Below, one piece after another: positions 46,541 through 54,678 of a stretch of DNA of 64,000 nucleotides (the stretch's first letter is position 1; every line of letters starts with the position of its first letter). Origin of the DNA: Saccharopolyspora elongata (GTDB lineage: Bacteria; Actinomycetota; Actinomycetes; Mycobacteriales; Pseudonocardiaceae); the NCBI RefSeq assembly GCF_004348985.1, contig NZ_SMKW01000043.1, forward strand, positions 1 through 64,000. The letters are read 5' to 3'. The notes under the pieces are model-generated. The model did no database searches, had not been told where the DNA came from, and saw nothing but the letters and a program-made list of their open reading frames with translations. The position numbers were made by a program, and so were the translations under genes.

Positions 46541-48180
46541 GGTGGCGACTCCCCTCCGGCGCTTCGGCCGTCGTGCAGGTTCAGGGTGGGCCCGTTCCAG
46601 CGTCGCCGCAGCCATCGGTCGTGGCTGGCGACGACGATGGCGCCGGGCGCGGTGTGCAGGGCGTCTTCGAGTTCGCCGACGAGGGTCAGCGACAGGTGGT
46701 TGGTGGGTTCGTCCAGCAACAACACCTGTGGTGGATCGGCGAGCAGCAGGGCCAGGGCCAGGCGGCGGCGCTGGCCGACCGAGAGAACGCCGACGGGGCG
46801 GTCGAGGTCGGCCGGGGCGAGCAGGCCCAGGTCGCGCAGGTCGGGCCGGTCGTCCCGGTGGGGCGTGGCGTAGATCTGCCGGGGGCTCTTGCGGGGTTCG
46901 GCGAAGGTGACGTCCTGTTCGAGCAGGCCGATGCTGACGTCGTGGCGGCGCTGCACGCTGCCGGTGTCGGGTGCCAGCCGGCCGGCGGCCAGCTGCAGCA
47001 GGGTGGACTTGCCCGCGCCGTTGCCGCCGGTGATCAGCAGCCGGTCGGTGCCGGTGACGTCGAGTTCGTCGATCCACACCCGCCCGCGCACGCCTGCTTC
47101 CCGGATCTGCAGCACCACATCGGTGGTGGTTTCGCGGCCGGTGAGCGGCGTGGCGAAGCGCAGCGGGCTCGGCGGTTCGCGGACTTGGGCGGCGGTGAGG
47201 TCGTCGAGGCGCTGCTGGGCGTTGCGCACCCGGCGGGAGATCTGCTTCTGGACCCGGCCGCCGGAGTAGTCGTAGGCCATCTTGGCGTTGTCGCGCCGCA
47301 TGCCGTGGTGGCTGACCTGGCGGGCGGTGACGTCCACGGCGTGACGCAGGGCGGCGAGTTCGTTCTGCTCGGCGGTGTAGCGCTGTTCCCAGCGGGCGCG
47401 TTCGGCGCGTTTGGCGGCGAGGTAGTCGGTGAAGGTGCCGCCGTAGCGGGTGGGACCGTCCACGGCGGGGTCGAGGTCGAGGATGTCGGTGCAGACCGCG
47501 TCGAGGAACACGCGGTCGTGGCTGGCCAGCACGACGGCGCCGGGCAGCGCGGTGAGGTGCTGCTGCAGGAACGTCAGGGCGGATTCGTCGAGGTGATTGG
47601 TGGGTTCGTCCAGCAGCAGCGCGCGTGGCCTGCGCAGCAGCAGGACGGCCAGGCCCAGCCTGCTGCGCTGGCCGCCGGAGAGCGTGCCGATGCGCCGGTC
47701 GCCGGTGATGCCGCCCAGGCCGAGCCCGTCGAGGACGACTTCGGCGCGGTGGTCGGCGTTCCAGGTGTCGTGCTGCTGGGCCCAGTCGAGGACTTCGCCG
47801 TAGGCGGCGAGGATCCCGGGGTCCTCGGGTGCCTCGCCGAGGGCGTCGGCGAGTTCGGTCAGGCGGGCTTGCGCGGCGCGGTGGTCGGCCAGCGCCTCGT
47901 CCAGTGCGGCCGCCAGCGTCGTGTCGGGGGTGAAAGGTGGTTCCTGGTGCAGGAATCCGAGGTCGTCGGGGCGGGTGAGTTCGCCGCTGTCGGGATCTTC
48001 CGCGCCGACGAGGATGCGCAGCAGGGTGGACTTGCCGGCGCCGTTCTCGCCGACCAAGCCGATGCGCTGGCCGGGCGAGGCGGTCAGCGACACCCCGGCG
48101 AGGACGGTTCGGTCCGCATAGGACTTGACGAGATCACGCGCGCGCAGGACGAAGGACGAAGCGGCAGAAGAATTGGGCAC
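46486..48180 (-). CDS. ABC-F family ATPase, antibiotic-resistance type
   Basis: About 564 residues with two ABC domains and no membrane part. Walker A GENGAGKST and GGNGAGKST; signatures LSGGQRSRLG and LSVGQRRRLA; Walker B LLLDEPTNHLD and LLLDEPTNHLS. The inter-domain linker (about 250-340) is long, as in ARE ABC-F proteins that dislodge macrolide, lincosamide or pleuromutilin-type drugs from the ribosome. GTG 48180 is used because homology starts there; GTGs at 48195 and 48228 are in frame and none has a good ribosome site, which itself suggests translational control. First gene of a four-gene operon. Confidence 0.88.
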   Translation of the reverse strand: MPNSSAASSFVLRARDLVKSYADRTVLAGVSLTASPGQRIGLVGENGAGKSTLLRILVGAEDPDSGELTRPDDLGFLHQEPPFTPDTTLAAALDEALADHRAAQARLTELADALGEAPEDPGILAAYGEVLDWAQQHDTWNADHRAEVVLDGLGLGGITGDRRIGTLSGGQRSRLGLAVLLLRRPRALLLDEPTNHLDESALTFLQQHLTALPGAVVLASHDRVFLDAVCTDILDLDPAVDGPTRYGGTFTDYLAAKRAERARWEQRYTAEQNELAALRHAVDVTARQVSHHGMRRDNAKMAYDYSGGRVQKQISRRVRNAQQRLDDLTAAQVREPPSPLRFATPLTGRETTTDVVLQIREAGVRGRVWIDELDVTGTDRLLITGGNGAGKSTLLQLAAGRLAPDTGSVQRRHDVSIGLLEQDVTFAEPRKSPRQIYATPHRDDRPDLRDLGLLAPADLDRPVGVLSVGQRRRLALALLLADPPQVLLLDEPTNHLSLTLVGELEDALHTAPGAIVVASHDRWLRRRWNGPTLNLHDGRSAGGESPPCPTRPTPPGCIPAPGPS

Positions 48181-48284
48181 TGGGGAGTCACACACCGGAG
48201 GACTCGATGGCAATTGCCCGCCGGGCACGACGTGAACCGGTGAGAGGGGTTCGCGGAAGCCTCGGACGCGGGCCTAGCTCGAAG

Positions 48285-48337
48285 TCAGTTCTTCATAGTG
48301 GTGTTGATCTTAGCGGCTTGCCCGCCGCGGGTGTCAA
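48285..48337 (-). promoter_or_regulatory. Promoter and minimal upstream ORF of the ABC-F operon
   Basis: On the minus strand TTGACA (48337-48332) and TAAGAT (48312-48307) form a promoter with a 19-base spacer. The expected transcript start at about 48300 is followed within a few bases by ATG-AAG-AAC-TGA (48296-48285), a three-residue reading frame M-K-N. About 105 bases of leader with small hairpins, one around 48184-48205, then precede the ABC-F start. Several ARE ABC-F genes are controlled by ribosome stalling on tiny leader ORFs. Confidence 0.55.
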
Positions 48338-48482
48338 GGGAATTTCCGCGCCGCCGTCCGCCGGACGGGGTAGATCCGCTCGCCTGTCGTGGTGATCCGG
48401 TCTGCGCGCGGTGCCCGTCGATGTTGGCCTGGGGGTACAGGCCCCTGCACGGGGGGCCCGAGCATTTTGGAGATATGTGATC

Positions 48483-48719
48483 ATGCGCCGATTCCTCAGC
48501 GCCGCCGTCCTCGCCGCGGCCTTCGCAGGCACCACCGCCGGGCTGGCCCATGCCCAGGACCAGCCGTGGGACGCCGTCACGCTGCCCGCGCCGGCGTGCG
48601 AGAGCGGGACCTGCGCCACCGCCAGCGGGCAGGACGGTCATGGGCAGGATGCCAACGGCCAGAACGGGTACGGGCAGGACGGCTCTGCGCACGCCGTGGC
48701 CGTCGACGAGGGCCAGTGA
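48483..48719 (+). CDS. Small secreted Gly/Gln/Asp-rich protein
   Basis: 78 residues. MRRFLSAAVLAAAFAGTTAGLAHA is a clean Sec signal peptide with cleavage after A-H-A. The mature 54 residues contain two Cys (CESGTC) and a repetitive tail GQDGHGQDANGQNGYGQDG, four G-Q-D/N units that may bind metal or stay disordered. GGAGAT precedes the ATG at about ten bases. No family recognised. Followed by a good terminator, so it is an independent unit. Confidence 0.7.
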   Translation: MRRFLSAAVLAAAFAGTTAGLAHAQDQPWDAVTLPAPACESGTCATASGQDGHGQDANGQNGYGQDGSAHAVAVDEGQ

Positions 48720-48746
48720 CACCGGCGCATCGCGGATAGCCAACGG

Positions 48747-48783
48747 CGTTGGGGGCCTGTTCCCGCGGAACGGGCCCCCAACG
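48747..48783 (+). terminator. Terminator of the small secreted protein gene
   Basis: Seventeen-base arms 48747-48763 and 48767-48783 pair with one G-T mismatch around the loop CGC, followed by CTTTCGG. Confidence 0.75.
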
Positions 48784-48853
48784 CTTTCGGCGCGCGTTGT
48801 GGTGACGCTAATTCGGTTGCCCCGGCGCGAGATTCGGGTGTAGTGCTTGTCGA

Positions 48854-49594
48854 ATGCTGCAGGAGAACCACACCGACGACACCGCGGTGCTGTCGGACGG
48901 CACCACGACGGTGTCCTACGCCCCGAGCGCGATGCCGCGCACCGCGCGGGTGCTGTCCATCGACGGGCCCGGTGCGCTGGAACTGTTCCGCGCGGAGCTG
49001 CCGGGGTGGAAGCTGTCGGTCACTCCGCCTCACGGCGAGGCGCTGCTGCGCGCCGGGGCGCGACTGAAGCGGCATGCGCATGCGATGCGACGCGATCTGC
49101 GAGCCGATCCGCCGCCGCCGGAGTGGGCGGAGCTGACTCCGGCAGAGCCGCTGCGGGTGGTGGCCTGCGACCGCCCAGCGTCGGAGTTGCTACCGGCGTG
49201 GCGGGAGGCGTTCCCTCCGGAACATCCCGACCGGGGCTCCGGCGACGACCAGCAGGTGCTGGTGGAACTGCTGCAGCCGCTGCTGGCCGGCCGGGTGCTG
49301 GGGCCCGTGCTGGGGTGCAGCGCGCTGGTGGTCGACGCCGGCGACCGGGTCGCGGCGGGCCTGGTGATCAACGATCACGACGGCGTCCCATGGGTGGGCG
49401 ATGTGTTCCGCCGCCCGGCAGCGGAATTCGCCGGCCTGGGCGGCCTGCTGCTGCGGCGAGCCATGGCGTGGTTGAACGCGCAGGGCTGGCATGAGGTGGG
49501 TTTGGCCGTCACGGTCGGCAATCCGGCGCAGCACGTGTACGAGCGGCTCGGGTTCGCCATCACAACCACGACGATGACCATGGAAATCCCGTGA
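48854..49594 (+). CDS. GNAT family acetyltransferase
   Basis: 246 residues in two parts. The N-terminal half (to about 120) is a poorly conserved GNAT-like lobe; the C-terminal half holds ALVVDAGDRVAAGLVINDHDG, WVGDVFRRPAAEFAGLGGLLLRRAMAWLNAQGW (acetyl-CoA loop) and GLAVTVGNPAQHVYERLGF. Transcribed before the trpS leader on the same strand. Substrate unknown. Confidence 0.85.
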   Translation: MLQENHTDDTAVLSDGTTTVSYAPSAMPRTARVLSIDGPGALELFRAELPGWKLSVTPPHGEALLRAGARLKRHAHAMRRDLRADPPPPEWAELTPAEPLRVVACDRPASELLPAWREAFPPEHPDRGSGDDQQVLVELLQPLLAGRVLGPVLGCSALVVDAGDRVAAGLVINDHDGVPWVGDVFRRPAAEFAGLGGLLLRRAMAWLNAQGWHEVGLAVTVGNPAQHVYERLGFAITTTTMTMEIP

Positions 49595-49661
49595 CCACAT
49601 CCGGCCGCCGCCACAGGGATGGTTTCGGTCATACCGCAGGCAGTGCGCGACCGGAGCGGGT

Positions 49662-49673
49662 TAGGATGGCGGC
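49662..49673 (+). promoter_or_regulatory. -10 element of the trpS leader transcript
   Basis: TAGGAT at 49662-49667 is seven bases from the leader GTG, so the leader peptide is probably translated from a leaderless mRNA. No clear -35. Confidence 0.45.
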
Positions 49674-49715
49674 GTGATTCGCAGTTCGTGCTTCGCGTGG
49701 TGGCGCTCCGGTTAG
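49674..49715 (+). CDS. trpS leader peptide with tandem Trp codons
   Basis: GTG start at 49674 gives the 13-residue peptide M-I-R-S-S-C-F-A-W-W-R-S-G and TAG at 49713-49715. The two TGG codons (49698-49703) sit directly before strand 1 of the attenuator hairpins. The peptide itself has no other role; it senses the level of charged tRNA-Trp through ribosome stalling. Confidence 0.88.
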   Translation: MIRSSCFAWWRSG

Positions 49716-49769
49716 GAGCGGCCATCTCAGCACGCACGTCTCGGGCCGTTCGGATGGACGGCCCTTTTT
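49704..49769 (+). promoter_or_regulatory. Ribosome-mediated transcription attenuator of trpS
   Basis: Three mutually exclusive hairpins: 1:2 is CGCTCC (49704-49709) with GGAGCG (49715-49720); 2:3 is 49716-49723 with 49744-49751, eight pairs with one G-U; 3:4 is GGGCCGT (49743-49749) with ACGGCCC (49758-49764), followed by five T (49765-49769), an intrinsic terminator. A ribosome stalled at the Trp codons hides strand 1, lets 2:3 form and allows read-through. Confidence 0.88.
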
Positions 49770-49830
49770 CGTGTTCTCCACGCGTCCCGGGCCCCCGGCC
49801 GGACCCCGCCACCAGACCGAGGAGAACACC

Positions 49831-50883
49831 ATGACCACCGTGATCGAGACCTCCACCGCCGCGCGCCGCAGCGCCGAGCTGGAGGAGCAGATCGCCTTGC
49901 GCCCCAACGACTTCCGGGTGCTCACCGGCGACCGCCCGACCGGGCTGCTGCACCTGGGCCACTACTTCGGCACCCTGCACAACCGCGTCCGGTTGCAGCG
50001 CCAGGGCGTGGAGATGATGGTGATCATCGCCGACTACCAGGTGCTCACCGACCGCGACCTCGCCGAACACCTCGGCGAGCACGTCGACGACCTGGTGCTG
50101 GACTACCTGGCCGCCGGGATCGACCCGCAGACCGCCACGATCTTCACCCACAGCGCGGTCGCTGCGCTCAACCAGCTGCTCCTGCCGTTCCTGAGCCTGG
50201 TGTCGGTCTCGGAGCTCAGCCGCAACCCCACGGTCAAGGACGAGATCAACCACTCGCGGCAGGCGGCCGTCAGCGGCCTGATGTTCACCTACCCCGCGCA
50301 CCAGGCCGCCGACATCCTGTTCTGCAAGGCCAACCTGGTGCCGGTGGGCCAGGACCAGCTGCCGCACCTGGAGCTGACCCGCACGATCGCGCGCCGCTTC
50401 AACGACCGCTACGGGCGGCTGCTGCCCGAGCCGGACGCACTGCTGTCGCCGGCGCCGCTGCTGCTGGGCACCGACGGCACCAAGATGAGCAAGAGCCGCG
50501 GCAACGCGATCACGCTGTCGGCCACCGCCGACGAGACCGCGCGGCTGATCCGCGGCGCGAAGACCGACGCGCAGCGCCACATCACCTACGACCCGCAGTC
50601 GCGCCCGGAGGTCTCCAGCCTGGTGCTGCTCGCGGCCCTGTGCCTGGGGCGCGATCCGCACGACGTCGCCGCGGACATCGGTCCGGGTGGCGCGGCGGCG
50701 CTGAAGCGCACCGTCACCGAGGCCGTCAACGAGCACCTGGCGCCGATGCGGGAACGCCGCACCGCCTTCGCGCAGGACCGCGGCTATCTGCGCCGGATCC
50801 TGCGCGAAGGCAACGAGCGCGCCAACGCCATCGCCGAGGCGACCCTCGCCGAGGTGCGCTCAGCGATGGGCACCCGCTACTGA
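49831..50883 (+). CDS. trpS: Tryptophanyl-tRNA synthetase
   Basis: 350 residues, class Ic. GDRPTGLLHLGHYFGTLHN carries the HIGH-type motif (H-L-G-H) and GTDGTKMSKSRGNAI the KMSKS motif; VKDEINHSRQAAVSGLMFTYPAHQAADILFCKANLVPVGQDQLPHLELTRTIARRFN is the tryptophan/adenylate pocket. ATG 49831 has GAGGAG upstream and follows the attenuator by 60 bases. In Streptomyces an attenuation-controlled second TrpRS confers indolmycin resistance; whether this is the only or an auxiliary copy cannot be told from the window. Confidence 0.95.
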   Translation: MTTVIETSTAARRSAELEEQIALRPNDFRVLTGDRPTGLLHLGHYFGTLHNRVRLQRQGVEMMVIIADYQVLTDRDLAEHLGEHVDDLVLDYLAAGIDPQTATIFTHSAVAALNQLLLPFLSLVSVSELSRNPTVKDEINHSRQAAVSGLMFTYPAHQAADILFCKANLVPVGQDQLPHLELTRTIARRFNDRYGRLLPEPDALLSPAPLLLGTDGTKMSKSRGNAITLSATADETARLIRGAKTDAQRHITYDPQSRPEVSSLVLLAALCLGRDPHDVAADIGPGGAAALKRTVTEAVNEHLAPMRERRTAFAQDRGYLRRILREGNERANAIAEATLAEVRSAMGTRY

Positions 50884-51549
50884 ACGGGTCAGCAGCCCGT
50901 CGCGCATCACGGCCACCTCGTCGACCTGGTCGAGGTACTCGGTGTCGTGGGTGACCATCACGGTGGCGACCTGGTGCTGGCGGGTGACCTCGGCGAGCAG
51001 CTCGACGATCTGTCCGCCGCGCTCCTGGTCGAGCGCGGCGGTCGGCTCGTCCACCAGCAGCACCGCGGGCCTGCCGGTGAGGGCGCGGGCGATGTTGACC
51101 CGCTGGCGCTCACCACCGGATAGCTGGTGCGGCCGCCGGTGCTGCTTGCCATCCAGCCCGACCGCGGCCAGCGCTTCGGCGGCCGCACGGCGCTGCCGCC
51201 GCACCGAACCGCCCCGCATGTGCTCGACGGCGAGCAGCTGTTCGGCGGCGGTCAGCGAACCGAGCAGGTTGGGCTGCTGGAAGACGATGCCGATCTTCTC
51301 CAGCCGTAGCCGGGCCCGCCGGGCGGCGGAAAGCCCACCGGCGTCGACGCCGTCGACGACCACTCGGCCGGAATCGGGGCGCAGCAGGGTCGCGGCCACG
51401 GCCAGCAGGCTCGACTTGCCGGACCCGGAGGGGCCGACGACGGCCAGCATCCGGCCGGGCCCGACCCGCAGCGACACCTCGTCGAGGGCGGTGAGGACGC
51501 GGTCGCCGTCGGGGTAGGTCAGGCGGACATCGGTCAGGGTGAGGCTCAT
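50860..51549 (-). CDS. ABC transporter ATPase, MacB/LolD type
   Basis: 229 residues: Walker A GPSGSGKSS (about 39-47), Q-loop QQPNLLGS, signature LSGGERQRV, Walker B VLLVDEPTAALD, switch His in VTHD. The family energises MacB/FtsX-type permeases. It overlaps its permease gene by four bases (ATGA), and its 3' end overlaps the convergent trpS by 24 bases. Confidence 0.92.
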   Translation of the reverse strand: MSLTLTDVRLTYPDGDRVLTALDEVSLRVGPGRMLAVVGPSGSGKSSLLAVAATLLRPDSGRVVVDGVDAGGLSAARRARLRLEKIGIVFQQPNLLGSLTAAEQLLAVEHMRGGSVRRQRRAAAEALAAVGLDGKQHRRPHQLSGGERQRVNIARALTGRPAVLLVDEPTAALDQERGGQIVELLAEVTRQHQVATVMVTHDTEYLDQVDEVAVMRDGLLTRSVAGAHR

Positions 51550-52652
51550 CGGGCTGCTCCCAAAGCGGTCAGCGGGTCGACGGAGGTGATGCGCCGGACG
51601 GCGAGGACGGCACCGACCATGCCCAGGACGATCATGGCGGCGATGGGCAGCACCGTCGTGGCGGCGGTGAGCTGGAACGGCACGACCTGCACCGCCAGCG
51701 CCCCCAGACCGACCCCGACCGCGCCACCAACACCGGCGCCGAGCACCAGCACGATCGCCGACTGCGCCAGCGCATCCCGCAGCAGATATCCGGTGGCGCC
51801 GCCGAGGGCCTTGAGGATCGCGATGTCGCCGCTGCGCTGGATGGTCCACACGGTCATGAACGCGCCGATGACCAGCGCGGAGATCGCGTACAGGAAGCCC
51901 TGCATCATCAGCAGCGACCCGTTCTCCGAGGAGTAGGAGCCGATGGCCGACAGGCTGGCGCCGGCGGTGGCCGTGGTGGTGCCCGCTGCGGCGTCGGCCT
52001 GCGCCGGGTCGGTGGTCACCTCGGCGGCGATGACGGTGGCCAACGGCGCGTCGACGCGCGGGGGCCGCAGCGCCGACCAGGTCTCCAGCGCCGTCCACGC
52101 CACCGGCGTGTGGCTGTAGTAGGCGTTGCCGACGATGCCGCTGATGGTCAGCCGCTGCGTGCCCGCCAGCACGGTCTGCCCGACGGCCAGGTCGTTGTCC
52201 TCGGCGAGCTCGCGGCTGATCACCAGCGTGCCGGGCGTGACCGCCTCGGGCGCGAGTCCGTCGGCGGAGCGCACGCCGAAGATGGTGGCCGCCGCGCCGC
52301 CGGTGGCGGTCTCCAGGCGGGTCTGGGTGATGCCCAGCGGTGCGGCGCGCTGCACGCCGGGCGCGGCGCGGTAGGCGTCGAGCTGGGCCTGGGTGACCGA
52401 GGAGTCGGCGAAGGACTGCTCGGGGGCTTCGGCGCTGGTCGTGCCGAAGGCGATGTGGGTGGCGGGCAGCTGCGAGATGGCCGAGGTGGACTGGTGGGCC
52501 AGTCCCGCGGTCAGTCCCGACAGCAGCACGATCAACAGCGTGATCAGCCCGACCACCGAGCCCATGAGCGCGAACCGCCCCTTGGCGAAGCGGATGTCGC
52601 GGATGGCGAGGAACACGGTGCTCTGCTTTCCGGTCGTGGTCGATTCCGGCAT
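51546..52652 (-). CDS. ABC transporter permease, FtsX/MacB family
   Basis: 368 residues from ATG 52652. One N-terminal membrane helix (FALMGSVVGLITLLIVLLSGL), a large extracytoplasmic MacB-PCD-like domain (about 50-235), then three C-terminal helices (LYAISALVIGAFMTVWTIQRSGDIAILKALG, AIVLVLGAGVGGAVGVGLGALAV, VLPIAAMIVLGMVGAVLAVRRI). Forms a transporter with the next gene. Divergent from a histidine-kinase/response-regulator pair, likely its controller, for cell-envelope stress or peptide defence (inference). Confidence 0.9.
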   Translation of the reverse strand: MPESTTTGKQSTVFLAIRDIRFAKGRFALMGSVVGLITLLIVLLSGLTAGLAHQSTSAISQLPATHIAFGTTSAEAPEQSFADSSVTQAQLDAYRAAPGVQRAAPLGITQTRLETATGGAAATIFGVRSADGLAPEAVTPGTLVISRELAEDNDLAVGQTVLAGTQRLTISGIVGNAYYSHTPVAWTALETWSALRPPRVDAPLATVIAAEVTTDPAQADAAAGTTTATAGASLSAIGSYSSENGSLLMMQGFLYAISALVIGAFMTVWTIQRSGDIAILKALGGATGYLLRDALAQSAIVLVLGAGVGGAVGVGLGALAVQVVPFQLTAATTVLPIAAMIVLGMVGAVLAVRRITSVDPLTALGAAR

Positions 52653-52819
52653 CCAGCCTCGCCGCGATCGGCCCCGCTGCCATCGCCGCGCGGATTGATT
52701 CCGCGCCTGCCGCGCGGTGCACCCCGATCTCAACCGAACGATCGATGCCGCGCCCCGGCGACGATGTCTAGAAAGGACCCGGGCGAGCAGCGTCCGCCCG
52801 TCCACCCGCAGGCCTTAAG

Positions 52820-54046
52820 GTGTCCACAGTGTCCGAAACGTCGTTGCCCGCCGGTCCCGGCCCGGTGGCGATCCTGCGGTTGATGCGGCTGGTGTTCCAC
52901 GCGGGATTCCTGCTGCTGCTGGGCATCGCCACCGCGCGGGTGTTCCTCACCCACCCCACCGGCCCGACCGGCTGGCTGGCGGTGGCCGGCGCGGTACTGC
53001 TCACCGCCGTGTACGCCGCAGGCGCGGCAGTGCGCCACGCCCTGCACCGGCGGTGGCTGGCGATGACATGGCTGGCGGCGGTCACCGCGGTGTGGGCGAG
53101 CCTGCTGGTGATCAGCCCGGACTTCTCGTGGCTGGCTTTCCCGCTGTTCTTCCTGCACCTGCACCTGCTGCGCGGGCGGCACGCGCTGGTCGCGGTCGTG
53201 GTGGTCACCGCCCTGGTCGTCTCGGCCCAGGGCTGGCACGCCGGGACCTGGAGCGTGGGCATGGTGCTGGGCCCGGTCGTCGGGGCCGGCGTGGCCGTGG
53301 TGATCACCTGGGGCTACTCGGCGATCTACGCCGAGAGCCAGCGCAGGCAAGCCCTCATCGACGACCTGACCCGCACGCGCGCGGAGCTGGCGTCCTCGCA
53401 GCACCAGGCCGGGGTGGCCGCCGAGCGCGAACGGCTGGCCAGGGAAATCCACGACACCCTCGCCCAGGGCCTGTCGAGCATCGTGCTGCTGCTGCGCGCG
53501 GCGGACTCGTCGCTGCCACCGCAAGCGGACAAGGCCCGCGCCCGCATCACCGAGGCACAGCGCACGGCGGCGGACAACCTCGACGAGGCCCGCCGCTTCG
53601 TGCGCGACCTGCGGCCACCGTCGCTGACCGGCGCCGGACTACCGCAGGCGCTGCAGCGGCTGTGCGAGGACACCGCGAGGGAATCGGGCATCCACTGCCG
53701 CTTCCAGACCGATGGCACACCCGTTCAGCTGCCATCCGGCTACGAGGTGGCGCTGCTGCGCGCGGCGCAGGCCAGCCTCGGCAACGTCATCCGCCACGCC
53801 CGCGCTCGCACCGCGGTGGTCACGCTCGGGTTCCTCGACACGGAGGTCACCCTCGACATCTACGACGACGGTGCCGGCTTCGACCCGGCCGCGGTCCGGC
53901 CCGCACCGGATGGCAGCGGATACGGGCTGATCGCGCTGCGGGAACGCATCGGCGCGCTGGGCGGGCGGCTCGCGGTGGAGTCCGCGCCCGGCGACGGCAC
54001 CGCGGTGGCCATCCGGCTGCCCCTGACCGACGAGGAGATCCGGTGA
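52820..54046 (+). CDS. Sensor histidine kinase, NarL-partner (HisKA_3) type
   Basis: 408 residues. Four to five N-terminal membrane helices (about 20-165) with almost no extracytoplasmic loop imply intramembrane sensing. A short coiled coil leads to the H-box REIHDTLAQGLSS with phospho-acceptor His211, then HATPase_c with N in ASLGNVIRHARA and YDDGAGFDP, GYGLIALRERIGALGG. GTG 52820. Its stop overlaps the response regulator start by one base. Confidence 0.92.
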   Translation: MSTVSETSLPAGPGPVAILRLMRLVFHAGFLLLLGIATARVFLTHPTGPTGWLAVAGAVLLTAVYAAGAAVRHALHRRWLAMTWLAAVTAVWASLLVISPDFSWLAFPLFFLHLHLLRGRHALVAVVVVTALVVSAQGWHAGTWSVGMVLGPVVGAGVAVVITWGYSAIYAESQRRQALIDDLTRTRAELASSQHQAGVAAERERLAREIHDTLAQGLSSIVLLLRAADSSLPPQADKARARITEAQRTAADNLDEARRFVRDLRPPSLTGAGLPQALQRLCEDTARESGIHCRFQTDGTPVQLPSGYEVALLRAAQASLGNVIRHARARTAVVTLGFLDTEVTLDIYDDGAGFDPAAVRPAPDGSGYGLIALRERIGALGGRLAVESAPGDGTAVAIRLPLTDEEIR

Positions 54047-54678
54047 TGGCCGAAGCGTTGCGCATCCTGCTCGTCGACGATCATCCGGTGGTCCGGCGCG
54101 GACTGCGGGCGATGTTCGACGACCGGCCGGACATGACGGTGGTGGCCGAGGCCGCCGACGGGCAGGCCGCGCTGGACGTGCTGGCCGGCACCGAGGTGGA
54201 CATCGTGCTGATGGACCTGCAGATGCCCACCGGCATGGACGGCGTCACGGCCACCCGCCGCATCACCGCCGACGGCGGCCCGCCGGTGCTGGTGCTGACC
54301 ACCTACGACTCCGACGCCGACATCCTCACCGCGGTGGAAGCCGGCGCCACCGGCTACATGCTCAAAGACGCCCCGCCGGAGGAGCTGTGCCAGGCGGTGT
54401 GGCTGGCGGCGTCGGGCCAGACGGCGCTGGCACCCGGCGTGGCGGCACGACTGCTCGGGCACCTGCGCCGCCCGCAGCCCGCGCTGAGCCCGCGCGAGGT
54501 GGAGATCCTGCAGCTGCTGGCCCAGGGCCTGTCCAACCGGGCGCTGTCGAAGGCGCTGTTCATCAGCGAGGCGACCGTGAAGACGCACCTGGTGCACATC
54601 TACGACAAGCTCGGCGTGGACAACCGCACCGCGGCGATCACCACGGCGTTGCAGCGCGGCATCATCCGGCCCCGGTGA
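54046..54678 (+). CDS. Response regulator, NarL/FixJ type
   Basis: 210 residues: receiver domain (ILLVDDHPVVRRGLRAMFDD, phospho-Asp in IVLMDLQMPTGMDG near 55, Thr in VLTTYDSD, Lys in YMLKD) and a C-terminal LuxR-type HTH (LSPREVEILQLLAQGLSNRALSKALFISEATVKTHLVHIYDKLGVDNRTAAI). Coupled to the kinase gene (TGATG). Likely target: the divergent ABC transporter. Its 3' end overlaps the convergent methyltransferase by 17 bases. Confidence 0.93.
   Translation: MAEALRILLVDDHPVVRRGLRAMFDDRPDMTVVAEAADGQAALDVLAGTEVDIVLMDLQMPTGMDGVTATRRITADGGPPVLVLTTYDSDADILTAVEAGATGYMLKDAPPEELCQAVWLAASGQTALAPGVAARLLGHLRRPQPALSPREVEILQLLAQGLSNRALSKALFISEATVKTHLVHIYDKLGVDNRTAAITTALQRGIIRPR

Noticed and set aside
49674-49830. 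T-box riboswitch upstream of trpS
   Set aside because: No T-box consensus or specifier stem; the tandem Trp codons and three exclusive hairpins fit peptide-leader attenuation instead.
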